Source: Chaenocephalus aceratus (lineage: Eukaryota; Chordata; Actinopteri; Perciformes; Channichthyidae). Taken from it: 64,000 nucleotides of DNA. How positions within the stretch are numbered: position 1 is the stretch's first letter; each line of letters starts with the position of its first letter. The notes under the pieces are model-generated. The model saw nothing but the letters and a program-made list of their open reading frames with translations. It had not been told where the DNA came from and searched no databases. The DNA lies in NCBI GenBank assembly GCA_023974075.1, contig JAMFTG010000647.1:1-64000 (forward strand). Direction: 5' to 3'. Made by a program: the position numbers and the translations under genes. This document shows positions 11,661 to 20,992 of this stretch, piece after piece.

Positions 11661-12685
11661 TCTTGAGAAGGAACTTGTGTCAGTCGGTACGCCGACAGGA
11701 CACGGGGAGCTGGCGTCGGCTGGAGAGCCAGCAGGAGACGAGGTGCTGGAGTCGGCCGGTATGCCAACAGGCCTCGGGGAGCTGGCGTCGGCTGGACAGC
11801 CAACAGGAGACGAGGTGCTGGAGTCGGCCGGTACACCGACAGGACACGGGGAGCTGGCGTCGGCCGGAGAGCCAGTCCTGGAGCCGAAACTGGAGTTGGG
11901 ACCATGGCTACTGGGGCCGGTACTGAAGCCCGAACCATGGCTGCTGGGGCCGGAGCCATGGCTGCTGGGGCCATGACTGGGGCTGGGACCATGGCTGTGT
12001 GGGCCGGTTCTGTAGCAGGGACCATGGCTGCATGGGCCGGTTCTGGATCCGGAACCATGGCTGTGGGGACCGGTTCAGGAGTCGGAACCATTGCTGCTGG
12101 GCAAGGAACCGGAACACGGATACATGGCTGTGTGGGATGGTACTGGAGCACAGTACCATGGCTATGTGGGATGGTACTGGAGCACGGAACCATGGCTGCT
12201 GGGTCCGGCACTGGAGCCGGAACCATGGCTGTTGGGGGCGGAGCAGAAGCCTGGACCCTGGCTGTGTAAGCCAGGTAATGGAGTATCGACGCAAAGCTGC
12301 GTGGGCCGGTACTGGAGCATGGAGGCATGGCTGCTAGCTTGGCTTTGCGACTCCTTCTCTTAGCAGCCGCCTGAAGGCTCCGTGGACCTCCATAAGGACC
12401 GTAGTCGGATCCGAGGAAAGGGTTAGATGCGTCGGACCAGTCCTCAGGACAACTTGTGAAAAGCTGTAACCACTCCGGCAACGAACTCCTCAACCAAGGC
12501 ATTTCGGCCACCTCCATTCGTGCCCTCTCGAGAATAGCCTCTTTGTCCTTTCTGGAAGAAGTTCCTTTCCACTCGGCATGATAACATTGAAGGGAAAAGT
12601 CTAGATCGAACAGATCTAACTCAAAATCTTCCATATCCGCTGGGTCCATATATTGGTCAGTTCGTTCTGTTAAGATCTCAGGCAC
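11099..12685 (-). CDS. Repetitive Pro-rich protein of copy 2 (Gag-position ORF)
   Basis: The open frame spans 528 codons from 12685. Its first ATG lies inside the LTR, so the likely start is the Met at 12649, giving an MDPADMEDFELD N-terminus. About 110 residues look globular and acidic (DFSLQCYHAEW, MPWLRSSLPEWL). A basic KRRSRKAKLAA stretch follows, then PAAMVP and PTPAPR repeats, then SQVPSRVSS repeats encoded by the purine minisatellite to the end. There is no zinc knuckle, protease or RT. By position it stands where Gag would be. Copy 1 has a decayed relative (3027-3580). I do not recognise the family; the repeat part may be drift of an originally shorter protein. Confidence 0.6.
   Translation of the reverse strand: MPEILTERTDQYMDPADMEDFELDLFDLDFSLQCYHAEWKGTSSRKDKEAILERARMEVAEMPWLRSSLPEWLQLFTSCPEDWSDASNPFLGSDYGPYGGPRSLQAAAKRRSRKAKLAAMPPCSSTGPRSFASILHYLAYTARVQASAPPPTAMVPAPVPDPAAMVPCSSTIPHSHGTVLQYHPTQPCIRVPVPCPAAMVPTPEPVPTAMVPDPEPAHAAMVPATEPAHTAMVPAPVMAPAAMAPAPAAMVRASVPAPVAMVPTPVSAPGLALRPTPAPRVLSVYRPTPAPRLLLAVQPTPAPRGLLAYRPTPAPRLLLALQPTPAPRVLSAYRLTQVPSQDPCQVPSRLPSQVPSQVSSPVPSRVSSQATSRVTPQVPSQVPTQVPSQVSSRVSFRVSTRVSSQVSSRVPSQVSSRVSSRVPSQIPSRVPSQNTSQVPSQDTSQVPSRVSSQVPLQVLSRGPSQGPSPVPSRVSSRVPSRVSSQVLTRVPSQVLTRVPSQVLTRVPSQVPTRVPSRGPSQVPSRVSS
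11690..11880. repeat. Tandem repeat, about 66 bp unit, in copy 2
   Basis: Three units contain GGGGAGCTGGCGTCGGC and GAGACGAGGTGCTGGAGTC. On minus they encode the PTPAPR-x-LLA-x-R repeats of the long ORF. Confidence 0.8.
12656..12665 (-). promoter_or_regulatory. Putative primer-binding site of copy 2
   Basis: Minus ACGAACTGAC begins 2 nt inside the 5' LTR, the same 2-nt offset as in copy 1. It is perfectly complementary (10/10) to GTCAGTTCGT at the predicted transcript start (12917-12908). Confidence 0.65.
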
Positions 12686-13194
12686 TTAGGATGTTGGACC
12701 CAATTGCAGACAGGGAGACAGAGGTAAAGTATTGTAAGATACTTTATTTTTCCATGACTGGCAAAAATGAACAAAAAAGGTAACCACCAAAACTCTAGTC
12801 GCGATGACAAAAAACAGAGAACAAAAAATGAATGCGCTCACGCAGTGAGGAATCAAAAACTTTTCATGAGTACCAGGAGCATAGACCTTACCATGACAAT
12901 AGACAAGACGAACTGACACTGAACACTGGGAGACAGGGGAATTTAAACACAGGGTAACTAGACACAGGTGGGAACAATCAGGGGCGGGGCCAACACTGAT
13001 GAGCACAGGAGACACACAAGGAGTGACAGGTGAAAACACTCAGGAACTTAGACACACCAGGGAAACTAACGACAGACATGAAAACACAGGGAAAAGAGAC
13101 CAGACAATATACAGGGAGGAAAACATGACAAGGAGAACGGAAAAAACACCCACACCTAGACATAGAAACGTGACATGACATAATAATCCTGACA
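12668..13194 (-). repeat. 5' LTR of copy 2
   Basis: This 527-bp LTR on minus begins TGTCAGGATT and ends ATCTTAACA, then PBS and ORF follow. It holds the TATA-like and self-priming motifs of the element. Confidence 0.92.
12908..12948 (-). promoter_or_regulatory. TATA box and self-priming motif of copy 2
   Basis: Minus GTTTAAAT (12948-12941) stands about 31 bp upstream of GTCAGTTCGT (12917-12908). The arrangement and spacing equal those in copy 1. The base that differs between the two primer-binding sites is matched by the complementary change here. Confidence 0.65.
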
Positions 13195-13199
13195 CTTTG

Positions 13200-13560
13200 C
13201 TGTCAGGAATAGTCAAAAACAATCCGTCTGGAGTGCAATGTATTGTTGCTTGTAATTTACAAAGCAAATCTCTGCCCATTAGATTAATAGGATTTCCATC
13301 TGAAATAATAAAAGAGTGTTGGACATTTTATCCTTCGATTGAAATATTAGTGCGCTCTGAAATGGGCTCGGACATAGGAATGCCAGAAACTCCCATTGTT
13401 GTAACAAAATGATTAGTTGCTTCACACACTTTCTCCTTTGTGCGCACTGCTGATAATGTTGCTCCGCTGTCAATTAAAATGTCTACCGCCTTACCACTGA
13501 AATCAACGGGCATAATCGGATCTTCACGTGGGTTATTCGAAAGGCGAATTGTTGCTGCTT
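13200..13560 (-). pseudogene. pro: Retroviral protease
   Basis: The minus frame 13513-13328 contains ILIDSGATLSAV with the catalytic D-S-G-A at about 13471-13460. The frame breaks at 13328 and protease-like sequence continues in another frame to the copy-2 insertion at 13199. The position between the Gag nucleocapsid and RT agrees with this call. Confidence 0.85.
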
Positions 13561-13606
13561 GAATGGGGAAATGCTGTGAGTTTGATCCTATTTCTTCATG
13601 GCACCC

Positions 13607-14755
13607 CTATCGTCTATTAAATTGACTTTGCTGACCGTGTTGCCCCTGTTGACTCTGCCTGTCGTAGTGACTGGTAAGGGAAGGGGGGGGGCAATAATGC
13701 AGGATGGCGGGGGGGCTGGGGGAGAGCAGGCAAGGGTTGTGTATCCTGCTGTGCTCCCATTGCCTTTCACACTGCCCCGCCCAGTGATCCGCTGCACCAC
13801 AAACATGACATGGCATCAACTTTTTGGAATGTTTGTTCTGCTGCTGTCTGCCCTTGTCTTGATAACCCTGTGATCTTCCCTGATTTTGATACTGCTGTGT
13901 GCGGTTTTGTCCCTGAAACTGCTGGGAGTTATCCGCACTCTGATAAGCCTGTGTATTTGAGGGCAACTTTTGCATCAGCTGGGCAATTCTGGGGGTCAGA
14001 AATATCTGATTTCTATGTAACGCGCGCATTGTGGCTATTGTGATTTGCCAGGTTTTGACTTGCCAGTCCGGAGTAGCCATCATATAGGCCTGAGCTGTTT
14101 AAGGGATTAAATTATGTACCAAACTCTGTATGGTGAACAAATCATTGGGAGATTTCCCTTGTCTTTTCAGCCAATCGTACATAACTGATTTTGCAATGGC
14201 TGCAACGTCCTTTCCGTGTCTTTCCTTAATTCTGGACATGTTCTCTGATTTAACATCAAAAGCAGCCTCTTGGCTAAGCAAATGACAGCTCGCCGCGCAT
14301 TTAGAAACTCGATCAATTAAAGCCTTGAGCTCAATGGAGCCTCGCTCGGTGGCCAACTGATTTTTCATTTTTCCGCTCATCATAACCTCTTTTTTCTGCA
14401 ATAGTCATCCAAGCTTTAACACATTCCTTCATGTATGTTACATCCCAGGAGCAATTCGCCTCATGTTCAATTAATTTGAATGCCTGCCACAACACGGCCA
14501 TGTCAAAAATACCCGTTAACGGCCAATCAAACAGAAGCTTCCCTTTCTGACCATTCTGTTGTGAGTGTTCACAAAGTAACGAGGAAAACGGCATAACTTT
14601 AGTCCAATCCAAGCTTCTTCCGACAATTCCAGACGGCATATTGGGGGAAAACATGTGAGTGTAGTGGCTGTCTGTAATAGGATTTTTTGGAAGTGTCTTG
14701 GTGCATTATTTTTCCTCCTACCAACCGAATCGTTTGTGGAGACAGTATTACCCAT
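13607..14755 (-). pseudogene. gag: Retroviral gag (matrix, capsid, nucleocapsid), frameshifted
   Basis: The start at 14755 reads MGNTVS, so Gly-2 could be myristoylated as in retroviral matrix. The first frame ends at 14516. Capsid-like sequence continues in 14654-14331 and 14401-14099, with SPNDLF-type C-terminal capsid features. The last frame, 14083-13607, has a Gln-rich stretch and one zinc knuckle CHVCGAADHWAGQC (about 13810-13769, C-X2-C-X4-H-X4-C). At least three frame changes disable it. Confidence 0.85.
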
Positions 14756-14944
14756 GTGTAACGGTTAGTACAATAAAACAAACACTGCAATTTAGACAAA
14801 CAAACATAAACTCTCAACAATCGCCAGCGTGACAAAAAAAACTCCTCCAGCTTAGTTTAATCCGAATTAGGGAGACTTTCAGAGGGGGTAGAGAAATATC
14901 TGTTTAATTATGAGTGCCTTCTTACTCATAATCCTTGTATTCAG
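14756..14944 (-). other. Retroviral leader next to gag
   Basis: Untranslated leader between gag and the LINE insertion. A hairpin with arms ATTATGAG / CTCATAAT lies at 14909-14934. No gene. Confidence 0.6.
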
Positions 14945-14946
14945 CA

Positions 14947-14985
<39 letters not shown>

Positions 14986-15840
14986 TGATATTTCTATAGC
15001 GCCTTTCAAGGGACCCAAGGTCGCTTTACAGGAATAGGGCAAGCACAAACGAAACAAAACAAAACAAAGGTCAGACAGACAAAACAACAGATCGATTTAA
15101 GGGCCGAAAGCCTTGATAAACAGATGGGACTTGAGGGCCCTTTTGAAGGCGTCCAGTGTGGGGATGTTGCGAATCTCCGTAGGGAGAGCGTTCCAGAGGG
15201 TGGGGGCTGCCACACTGAAGGCTCTGTCCCCGAAGGTTCTCAGTTTGGTACTGGAGCCTGTCCAGGGTTTTGTTGGGAACCCCGAACAGGACACCATTGC
15301 AGTAGTCCAAGCGGGTGGTGACAAATGCATGCACCAGGGTCTCGGCAACCGACTCCGAGAGTGACGGTCGGAGTCTGGCAATGTTCCGCAGGTGGTAGAA
15401 AGCCGATTTGGTCACTGATTTGACATGGGAATGGTAGGAAAGGGTGGAGTCGAGGATCACACCCAGGTTGCGGGCTTCAGGAGATGGGGAGATGGAGCAG
15501 CCGTCGACCTCAAGGACGAAGTCACCAACCTTCTGGAGCAGGGCCTTGGGTGCCACAACCATGAGCTCTGTTTTACTGCTGTTCAGCTTCAGATAGTTTG
15601 AAGACATCCATGTCTTGATGTCATGCAGGCAGTTGATGAGAGACTGAGGGGGAGCTGGGAGGATGGAGTGGTGCTAAGATACAGTTGGGTATCATAAGCG
15701 TAGCAGTGGAAGTTGAGTCCATGATGTCGGATGATCTGGCCGAGGGGGAGCATGTAAATGGTGAACAGGAGGGGGCCAAGTACAGAGCCCTGGGGTACAC
15801 CGTGGTGGACTGGGGCCGGGGGTGAGTTTGAGCCACCAAT
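14945..15840 (-). mobile_element. 5'-truncated LINE (CR1/L2/Rex1-like RT)
   Basis: On minus the fragment opens in RT with [13 protein letters not shown] (near 15800). The catalytic block is decayed to Y-A-Y-D-T-Q-L near 15700 (normally YADD). It continues through LNSSKTELMVV, LGVILDSTLSYHSHV and RLDYCNGVLFGVP (15607-15071). A frameshift near 15250 splits the C-terminus (frames 15607-15071 and 15381-15097). It ends in a short 3' UTR and an (ATT)n tail at 14945-14983. The clade is inferred from motifs only. It interrupts the retroviral leader; ATTCAGCAATT occurs at the tail side and again near 16067. Confidence 0.8.
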
Positions 15841-16163
15841 TCATATATGACATTCTCACACCACGTTTAACCACTTTCTTTAGTTCAAAAATGGCAATGT
15901 TGTGGAAATAATGACTATGTGCTGTTCCAATCTGTTGAAGAGCAATAACTAATTTATTCTCAAATCAACAACCACCATGCTTATTTTAGTGGTGCTTTGC
16001 TTTTTTCGTCCAAAAGCATAGACTTTAATTTTTTCTCACCCTTTCTTCCAAAAAAAACAACAGCTAAATTCAGCAATTCATATATGACATTCTCACACCA
16101 CGTTTAACCACTTTCTTTAGTTCAAAAATGGCAATATCGCGGAGATAATTACTATGTGCTGTT
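15837..16163. repeat. 90-bp direct repeat in retroviral leader
   Basis: 15837-15926 and 16074-16163 share CAATTCATATATGACATTC and the following 70 bp with few differences. The sequence between and after them is unrelated. It may mark a small duplication linked to the LINE insertion at 15840. Confidence 0.8.
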
Positions 16164-16744
16164 CTTTTCTCTTTGTCTGCATGCGGCTCTCCACAGGGGG
16201 GAGAGAATCGGCAGCGCAGCAGGAATGCTGTTGATTTAAGCAGTTTAACCTCTGAAATCTCCAGAATTCGGCGATTTGTTTCAATACAAATCTATCACAT
16301 TGCTTCTATTGCAGAAGCTCCACTTTACTGATGCTCCCTTTCAAGGTCTCTCCGAAAATTTGCTGTGTGTAATTGTCCGGTAATTTAATTCCGAGAATCA
16401 CACACAGAGGAAATCGATGAAAGTCGATATTCCCAGGTTATTTATTAGCCCCAAATATTCTCATTGTTTTTACATGAGCCGTGTTTGTTCTGTAAGCACA
16501 TTCCCCAGCAACAACCACAGGGAAAATCGGCCAGGACAATGTCCCCTCGACACCGATTTCCAAGGTTATTTATTAATCCTTCAAATGTAAACGAGTAGAG
16601 AAACCACATTTTTTTTGCAGCGGCTCAGTTCTTTCAGGTAATTTATGATACCGTCAACCACAGATACTGGCAAGCCAATCTCAAAATAGAAATGTACTTA
16701 CCAGCCTCTGAAGATCTTTTGGTATACTGTCCGTGACGCCAATG
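16164..16744 (-). other. Retroviral 5' leader with splice donor and primer-site region
   Basis: On minus the sequence after the 5' LTR reads CATTGGCGTCACGGACAG, so a TGG-starting primer site is likely 3 nt inside the LTR. I could not assign the tRNA. About 35 nt further a strong donor CTG|GTAAGTA could produce the spliced env RNA. No gene. Confidence 0.55.
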
Positions 16745-17151
16745 TGTGAAGAAAACTTCTGTTCAGCAATGTGATGAAAGAATGGAAACTGGAATCTGCT
16801 TAATCAACCACTGAAGTTTATTGAGTCATATGGCCGGAGCGTTTACAAGGTATTTCACACAACTTTCATCATGGAAAGACCAAGCCAACTCTGAGGAGAC
16901 AAAGAAACACAGCGCAGATCTATACATGAATAAAGGAGTGGCCTATATTCCCGCGCTTCCATCTAATCGATACCAGACATGTTGAAGACAAAGAACCGGT
17001 CTGTTAAAGCCATCGTGCATGGTCCACACTTCCCCCACAGGAAACGCAGGGCCTCTTGACCTTTGCCCTGTTCAAATTACAAACAGGACACATAGGAGAA
17101 AACACTAAAAGTCTCCTAAATCACAGATCACATTAAAATATTTCCTTCACA
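16745..17151 (-). repeat. 5' LTR of the endogenous retrovirus
   Basis: About 407 bp, matching 3830-4235. The right flank CCCTC (17152-17156) repeats the left flank of the other LTR. Related solo LTRs lie at 56532-56913 and 63549-64000. Confidence 0.93.
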
Positions 17152-17156
17152 CCCTC

Positions 17157-17604
17157 TGGAGTTCCCTCTCTAGTTCCCCTCTCGAGTCACGTCTCAAGTT
17201 CCTACCCAATGTCCTGGTCTGTTGGAGGTTCCGCTGGAGGTCCTGCCAACTCCATGTCCTGTCCCGTTGGAGGCCCTGTCGACTACTCCTCTGCCGGGGG
17301 TCCTACCAATCGTATGTCTGTCCCGTTGGAGGTCCCGCCGTCTACTCTCCTGCCGGGGGTCCTGCCAATCCTATGTCCTGTGCCGTTGGAGGCCCCGCCG
17401 ACTACTCTCCTGCCGGGGGTCCTGCCAACCCTATGTCCTGTCCCGTTGGAGGTCCCGCCGACTGCTCTCCTACCAGGGTTCCTGCCAATCCCGTGTCCTG
17501 GTCCTCTTCCGTGGGGGATCCTGCCGAGGCCTGTCCCACCAGCTCCGACACCGGGTCCTGCCCGGCCTCCGGCGCTGGCTGATCTTCGCCCTCGAGCCCG
17601 GCCC
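17157..17604 (+). pseudogene. Copy 1 body, 3' part (VGGPADYSPAGGPAN repeats)
   Basis: CT-rich minisatellite resumes exactly after the retrovirus. It is followed by 60-bp units reading VGGPADYSPAGGPANP in one plus frame (17209-17500) and LLPGVLPxLCPVPLEAP in another. It ends GDPAEACPTSSDTGSCP, as in copy 2. A deletion has joined it directly to the 3' LTR tail at 17605, removing the region that in copy 2 lies between repeats and polypurine tract. Confidence 0.75.
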
Positions 17605-17666
17605 AGGAGCTATTTTTTGTCACATTAATCTGCATTTGGGTCCTGCTTCCTGCACACACCGTAACA
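17605..17666 (+). repeat. Truncated 3' LTR of copy 1
   Basis: Only the last 62 bp of the LTR remain (AGGAGCTATTTTTTGTCAC to GTAACA). The target duplication GATTG follows. U3 and most of R were deleted together with adjoining body sequence. Confidence 0.85.
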
Positions 17667-17671
17667 GATTG

Positions 17672-18200
17672 TCTCATTTGATTATGAATGTAACGTTTAT
17701 ATAGGGGAACTACACTGTTAGCAGTAACTTGGTATGCATGTATTTCATGTTAGCTTAGCTTCTTAGCCTGAGCTAGCTCTGTTTACTTCCAGTTCGGAGG
17801 CAGCAGGTCCCGCCTCGGCTCCACCTCTTTGCCCTTATTTGGAGCAGGCGGGATTAGACTCTGACATCACAGTCGAGCCGTTAGTGGCCGACTCCGCCTA
17901 CTAAGGGCTTCACGGCAACTCTGCAGAATCCTATGGGTGACGTCATGGACACGACGTCCATTTATATATACAGTCTACTCTATGGTTACAACCATTGGCT
18001 AAGCAATGATTCATGTCCCGGTATGAAATCTTTGTTAGTCAATAACAAAGCTCTTCAGGCTGTTTTTCTCATAACATTAAACTTCAACAGCTTATTTTTC
18101 ACAGATATCCATCGATGAAATGGATAAGGCTCACTTTTTTCGCAACTAGTTGCGAAGAGGTCTAGGTTTTTTTTATTTTTGCTCGTAGTCTGTGTATTTA
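17672..18200. other. No gene; MITE-like debris
   Basis: No exon is seen. Sequence near 17930-17985 (ACGTCCATTTATATATACAG) resembles ends of common fish MITEs. Boundaries and family are not resolved. Confidence 0.45.
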
Positions 18201-18363
18201 TAGGATGCTCCGATCGATCGGCCGCCGATCGATATCGGCCGATATTCACTCTCTGCCGCTCGATCGATTCGGTGCTCTCTATAAATGCCGCTAGGGAGAG
18301 CTGATCACATGACGTAAAATACATGACACTTTTCTAAGTGCGCGACAAAACAAGCTCGCCAAA

Positions 18364-18475
18364 ATGGCTTCACCAGTCTGGCAGTATTTTAAGGTGTCCG
18401 AAAAAGACAATAAAATAGCGGTATGCAACGTAAGCAGAAATCCTGCCGCTCCACCCTCTGTGACGGACCGGTGAG
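18364..18475 (+). pseudogene. hAT transposase N-terminus (BED finger start)
   Basis: The plus frame from ATG 18364 reads MASPVWQYFKVSEKDNKIAV and then CNV. This is the typical start of a BED zinc finger in hAT transposases (aromatic W-x-x-F, then the first Cys). It diverges after the first Cys and stops near 18473. It is the first-exon relic of the outer hAT. Confidence 0.65.
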
Positions 18476-18594
18476 CGGAGTAACACACACTAAGAGTTAG
18501 ACCTAACACACTTAGCTATTTTATCTACCTCTTGAACAAGCTAAACTAGTTATAAATATATGTATTCTTCACTGTCGGGTCAGTGAGCTGCAGA

Positions 18595-18740
18595 GATGTT
18601 CACAAGTCTTTTTTTGCAAGTCCAAGTCAAGTCTCAAGTCTTTGGTCACGAGTCCAAGTCAAGTCTCAAGTCTTTGTGGGGTGAGACTTGATCAAGTCTC
18701 AAGTCTTTGGTCACGAGTCCAAGTCAAGTCCTAAGTCTCT
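18595..18740. repeat. Subterminal AAGTC tandem repeats, left end
   Basis: Degenerate repeats built from CAAGTCTCAAGTCTTTGGTC and ACGAGTCCAAGT. The same motifs recur at the right end (31985-32120), supporting the pairing of both ends as one element. Confidence 0.8.
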
Positions 18741-19255
18741 AAAAAAATAAAACTCTCATGTCTCTTCTGGTTGTAATAAGCCTTCTATTGTCTGCTGCTA
18801 ACCAGTCTGATAAGAATACTGCACAGCTATATCTAAGAAATTCAAAGCATTTACTGTGTTATTATCACTCCTATATCTATTAGCATACAGTATCAGTACT
18901 GATTAGTTGTTTGTTATATGATCACTTTAAACAGGCTATTGCAATGCAATATGAGGAAAAACATCACACTTTAGCTAAATGCAAACAACTTATAAGCAAA
19001 ACACTTCAGAATCAGAAATCAGTATCACAAATACTTTATTAATCCCCCGCAGGGAAACTGTTAAAAGTACTTAAAAGCGGGTAATGATTAACGTTACAGA
19101 CCTTTTTTATGTCATGTCAAGAGTTGGATGTCAACGCCACTCAACTCAAACAAGTGTGACAAGCAAACATTCACTCATCTTTCAAATATTCAGTTACAAA
19201 GCTAGTAGCAAGCTAAGTTAACATTACATAGCTGATGCTGAGCTAAACATGTTTG

Positions 19256-19594
19256 CTAACCGTCCATATGCGTTAATGTGACTGACCTCTCCGGGTGACT
19301 TTTCAAGTGCCTGATGAAATTCGACGTTGTTGCGCCAGCATCCTTGATTTTGATATTGCAGACTTTGCAGTGTGCGCTCCTTTTGTTGGTGCCACCGGCG
19401 TTTTGTTCGAAGTTTTTGTAGTTGAACCTAATTACAAGCAGTACAGCTGCAGGTGTGCCGCCGGTCGCCATTGTGTTACTACGAGGTAATAACAGAGGCG
19501 CGCACGTCTGCGTAATGAGCCCGGCTAAAATAACTGGATGGCCTACCTGCCTGTCAGCCTTCCATCTGGGCACAAACTTATCTTGTGCCCTCAT
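19256..19594 (-). pseudogene. BED zinc-finger exon
   Basis: The minus frame contains FNYKNFEQNAGGTNKRSAHC, then KVCNIKIKDAGATTSNFIRH and LKSHPER, a BED finger of the form C-X2-C...H-X3-H. After HPER comes a donor-like GTCAGT. Upstream (19500-20030) is CpG-rich, as in a promoter. The gene would run left, but only about 650 bp remain before the hAT end, so it is truncated. It is probably a hAT transposase exon; host ZBED origin is less likely. Confidence 0.6.
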
Positions 19595-20035
19595 TGGTCA
19601 TGTGCGCGTTCGTGTGTGTTGGAGGAGGCGGGCTCTATACGGAAGTAGCAGCCTCCAGCAGATTATCTCCGGTTGTGTATTTTCAAATTCTAGCGATCTC
19701 GAGCCGGTTTCTCTCAAATTTACCTACCCCACCTTTAATACGCCAACAATAGAAAACACAATTAAAACTGCGGTCACAGACGTGCACGCAGTTGTGGGCG
19801 GGCCTTCGCGTCCGAGCGCCTGTAGGGGAGGGTCGCCGGTCGTCCCGGCGTCAAGCAGATGCGCGCGTGTCCTCCGAAATGAGCCGTTCGTAATTTCTCA
19901 AACGTGCGCGTCCCGGACTCCCAGGTCTTCCGGCAGCGACCGGGAAACGTATGTGGGCTCGCCGCCTCGAAGGAAAACACATTTCTGTAAAGGCTCGTCG
20001 ACGATCGATTATCGCGGAGGCTGTCTGGAGGAGCC

Positions 20036-20992
20036 TTAACCTGTTAAACCCCGAGCCTGTTTTTCAGGTTTCAGGCTCGAAAATGACATTCCCAGAACAA
20101 ATTACCATAACTTCACTTCTAAAAGGTTTATATGAATAATTGTTTTTATCAAAGCAAGGTTACATCTGTGAGTTGGATGTAGAAGTGTCAGAATCAATAT
20201 AGATTGTTCTGTGTCAGAGTAAATTCAGATGGAACATAGCAAAAAAATGTAAATTCCTGTCTCCCCCTAAAGAAAACCCATTACTTATAGTGAAGACCAA
20301 CCTTGAATGATGGGTTAGTAGCCTAAAAGCTTTAGTAATCCAAAGTATAACATAATAAGTACCCTGTATCAAGATTTAGGCAAAACAAGTGACATTTGAC
20401 CTTTTTAGAGAGGTTTATGAAAAGAAAGTCCAGGCGGAATAAGCTTTGGGCACATTTGGGCACATTTGACCTTTTTCAGGTACCAGACTATAAAAATCAT
20501 TGTATTACATTGAATAATCACTATAGGTATTCATTCCACCCAAAACAACAACAAAATATATATATATATTTTTTTAAATATGTTTTTTTTTATATTTTTT
20601 TGTATGTGTGAGTGTGTGTACTAGGTGTGTGTAAGTGTAGGTGTGTGTATGTGTAGGTGTGTAGGTGTAGTTGTGTGGGTATGTGTAGGTGTGTGTAGCT
20701 GTGTGTGGATGTGTGTGTATGTAACTGTACCAACGCACTATACAATAAACTACACTGTAGGTCATTGTGTGTAAGTGTACTTGCACAATAAAAAAAAACG
20801 GAAACATAAGTGACATTTGACTCCAACTGGGGAAGATTTATTTCAAACATTTTACCAACACACTATAGGCATGTAAAAACAAACATTTTACCAATGTACT
20901 ATACAATAAAATCACACTAGGTATATAAAAACAACAAGTAATTTTTTTTAAATAAACACTCGCAAAACGTTATACCTACCTGAACTTTATAC
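20036..20992. other. piggyBac-like 3' region and decayed terminus
   Basis: TTAA sites followed by AACCCCGAGCCTG near 20045-20065 resemble piggyBac ends. The interval otherwise lacks genes. It includes a segment (20225-20560) repeated at 23525-23850. Confidence 0.45.
20598..20735. repeat. (TG)n-type microsatellite
   Basis: Imperfect GTGTGTAGGTGTGTGTATGT repeats with GTAGGT interruptions. Confidence 0.85.

Larger units (their letters stand above)
9703..13194 (-). mobile_element. Non-autonomous LTR retrotransposon, copy 2 (innermost)
   Basis: LTRs 9703-10228 and 12668-13194 enclose a 2.4-kb interior. A 5-bp target duplication CTTTG (9698-9702, 13195-13199) is intact. The LTRs differ by only about four substitutions plus homopolymer indels by eye, so the insertion is young. 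A polypurine tract (minus GAGGAGGGGGTTC) abuts the 3' LTR at 10229-10241. The interior encodes only a repetitive Pro/Ser/Val-rich protein. It belongs to the same family as copy 1: shared GGPxSLQ, basic KRRSRKAKLAA, PAAMVP repeats and VGGPADYSPAGGPANP repeats. Confidence 0.92.
3830..17151 (-). mobile_element. Endogenous retrovirus, defective, gamma-type Env
   Basis: Two LTRs of about 406 bp (3830-4235 and 16745-17151) differ at roughly 2 percent by eye. They are flanked by an intact 5-bp target duplication CCCTC (3825-3829, 17152-17156). In minus-strand order: 5' LTR, leader, gag (from 14755), protease, reverse transcriptase, RNase H, env, polypurine tract, 3' LTR. Env carries the CWLC and CX6CC motifs of gamma-type envelopes. 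Integrase is absent. Two later insertions interrupt it: an LTR retrotransposon in pol (9703-13194) and a LINE in the leader (14945-15840). Every gene has frameshifts or stops, so the locus is inactive. Confidence 0.92.
2663..17666 (+). mobile_element. Non-autonomous LTR retrotransposon, copy 1 (outer shell of the nest)
   Basis: The 5' LTR begins TGTTAAGATC at 2663. A truncated 3' LTR ends GTAACA at 17666. The flanking 5-bp target duplication GATTG is intact (2658-2662 and 17667-17671), which proves that the two ends, now 15 kb apart, belong to one insertion. The body is 3008-3829 plus 17157-17604; everything between is a later endogenous retrovirus. The body encodes a Pro-rich repetitive protein and CT-rich minisatellite of the same kind as copy 2 (9703-13194). 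No protease, RT or integrase is present, so it is non-autonomous. I know no named family for it. Confidence 0.88.

Noticed and set aside
16720..16744. Assignment of the retroviral primer site to a particular tRNA
   Set aside because: TGGCGTCACGGACAG does not match clearly any tRNA 3' end that I can recall with certainty.
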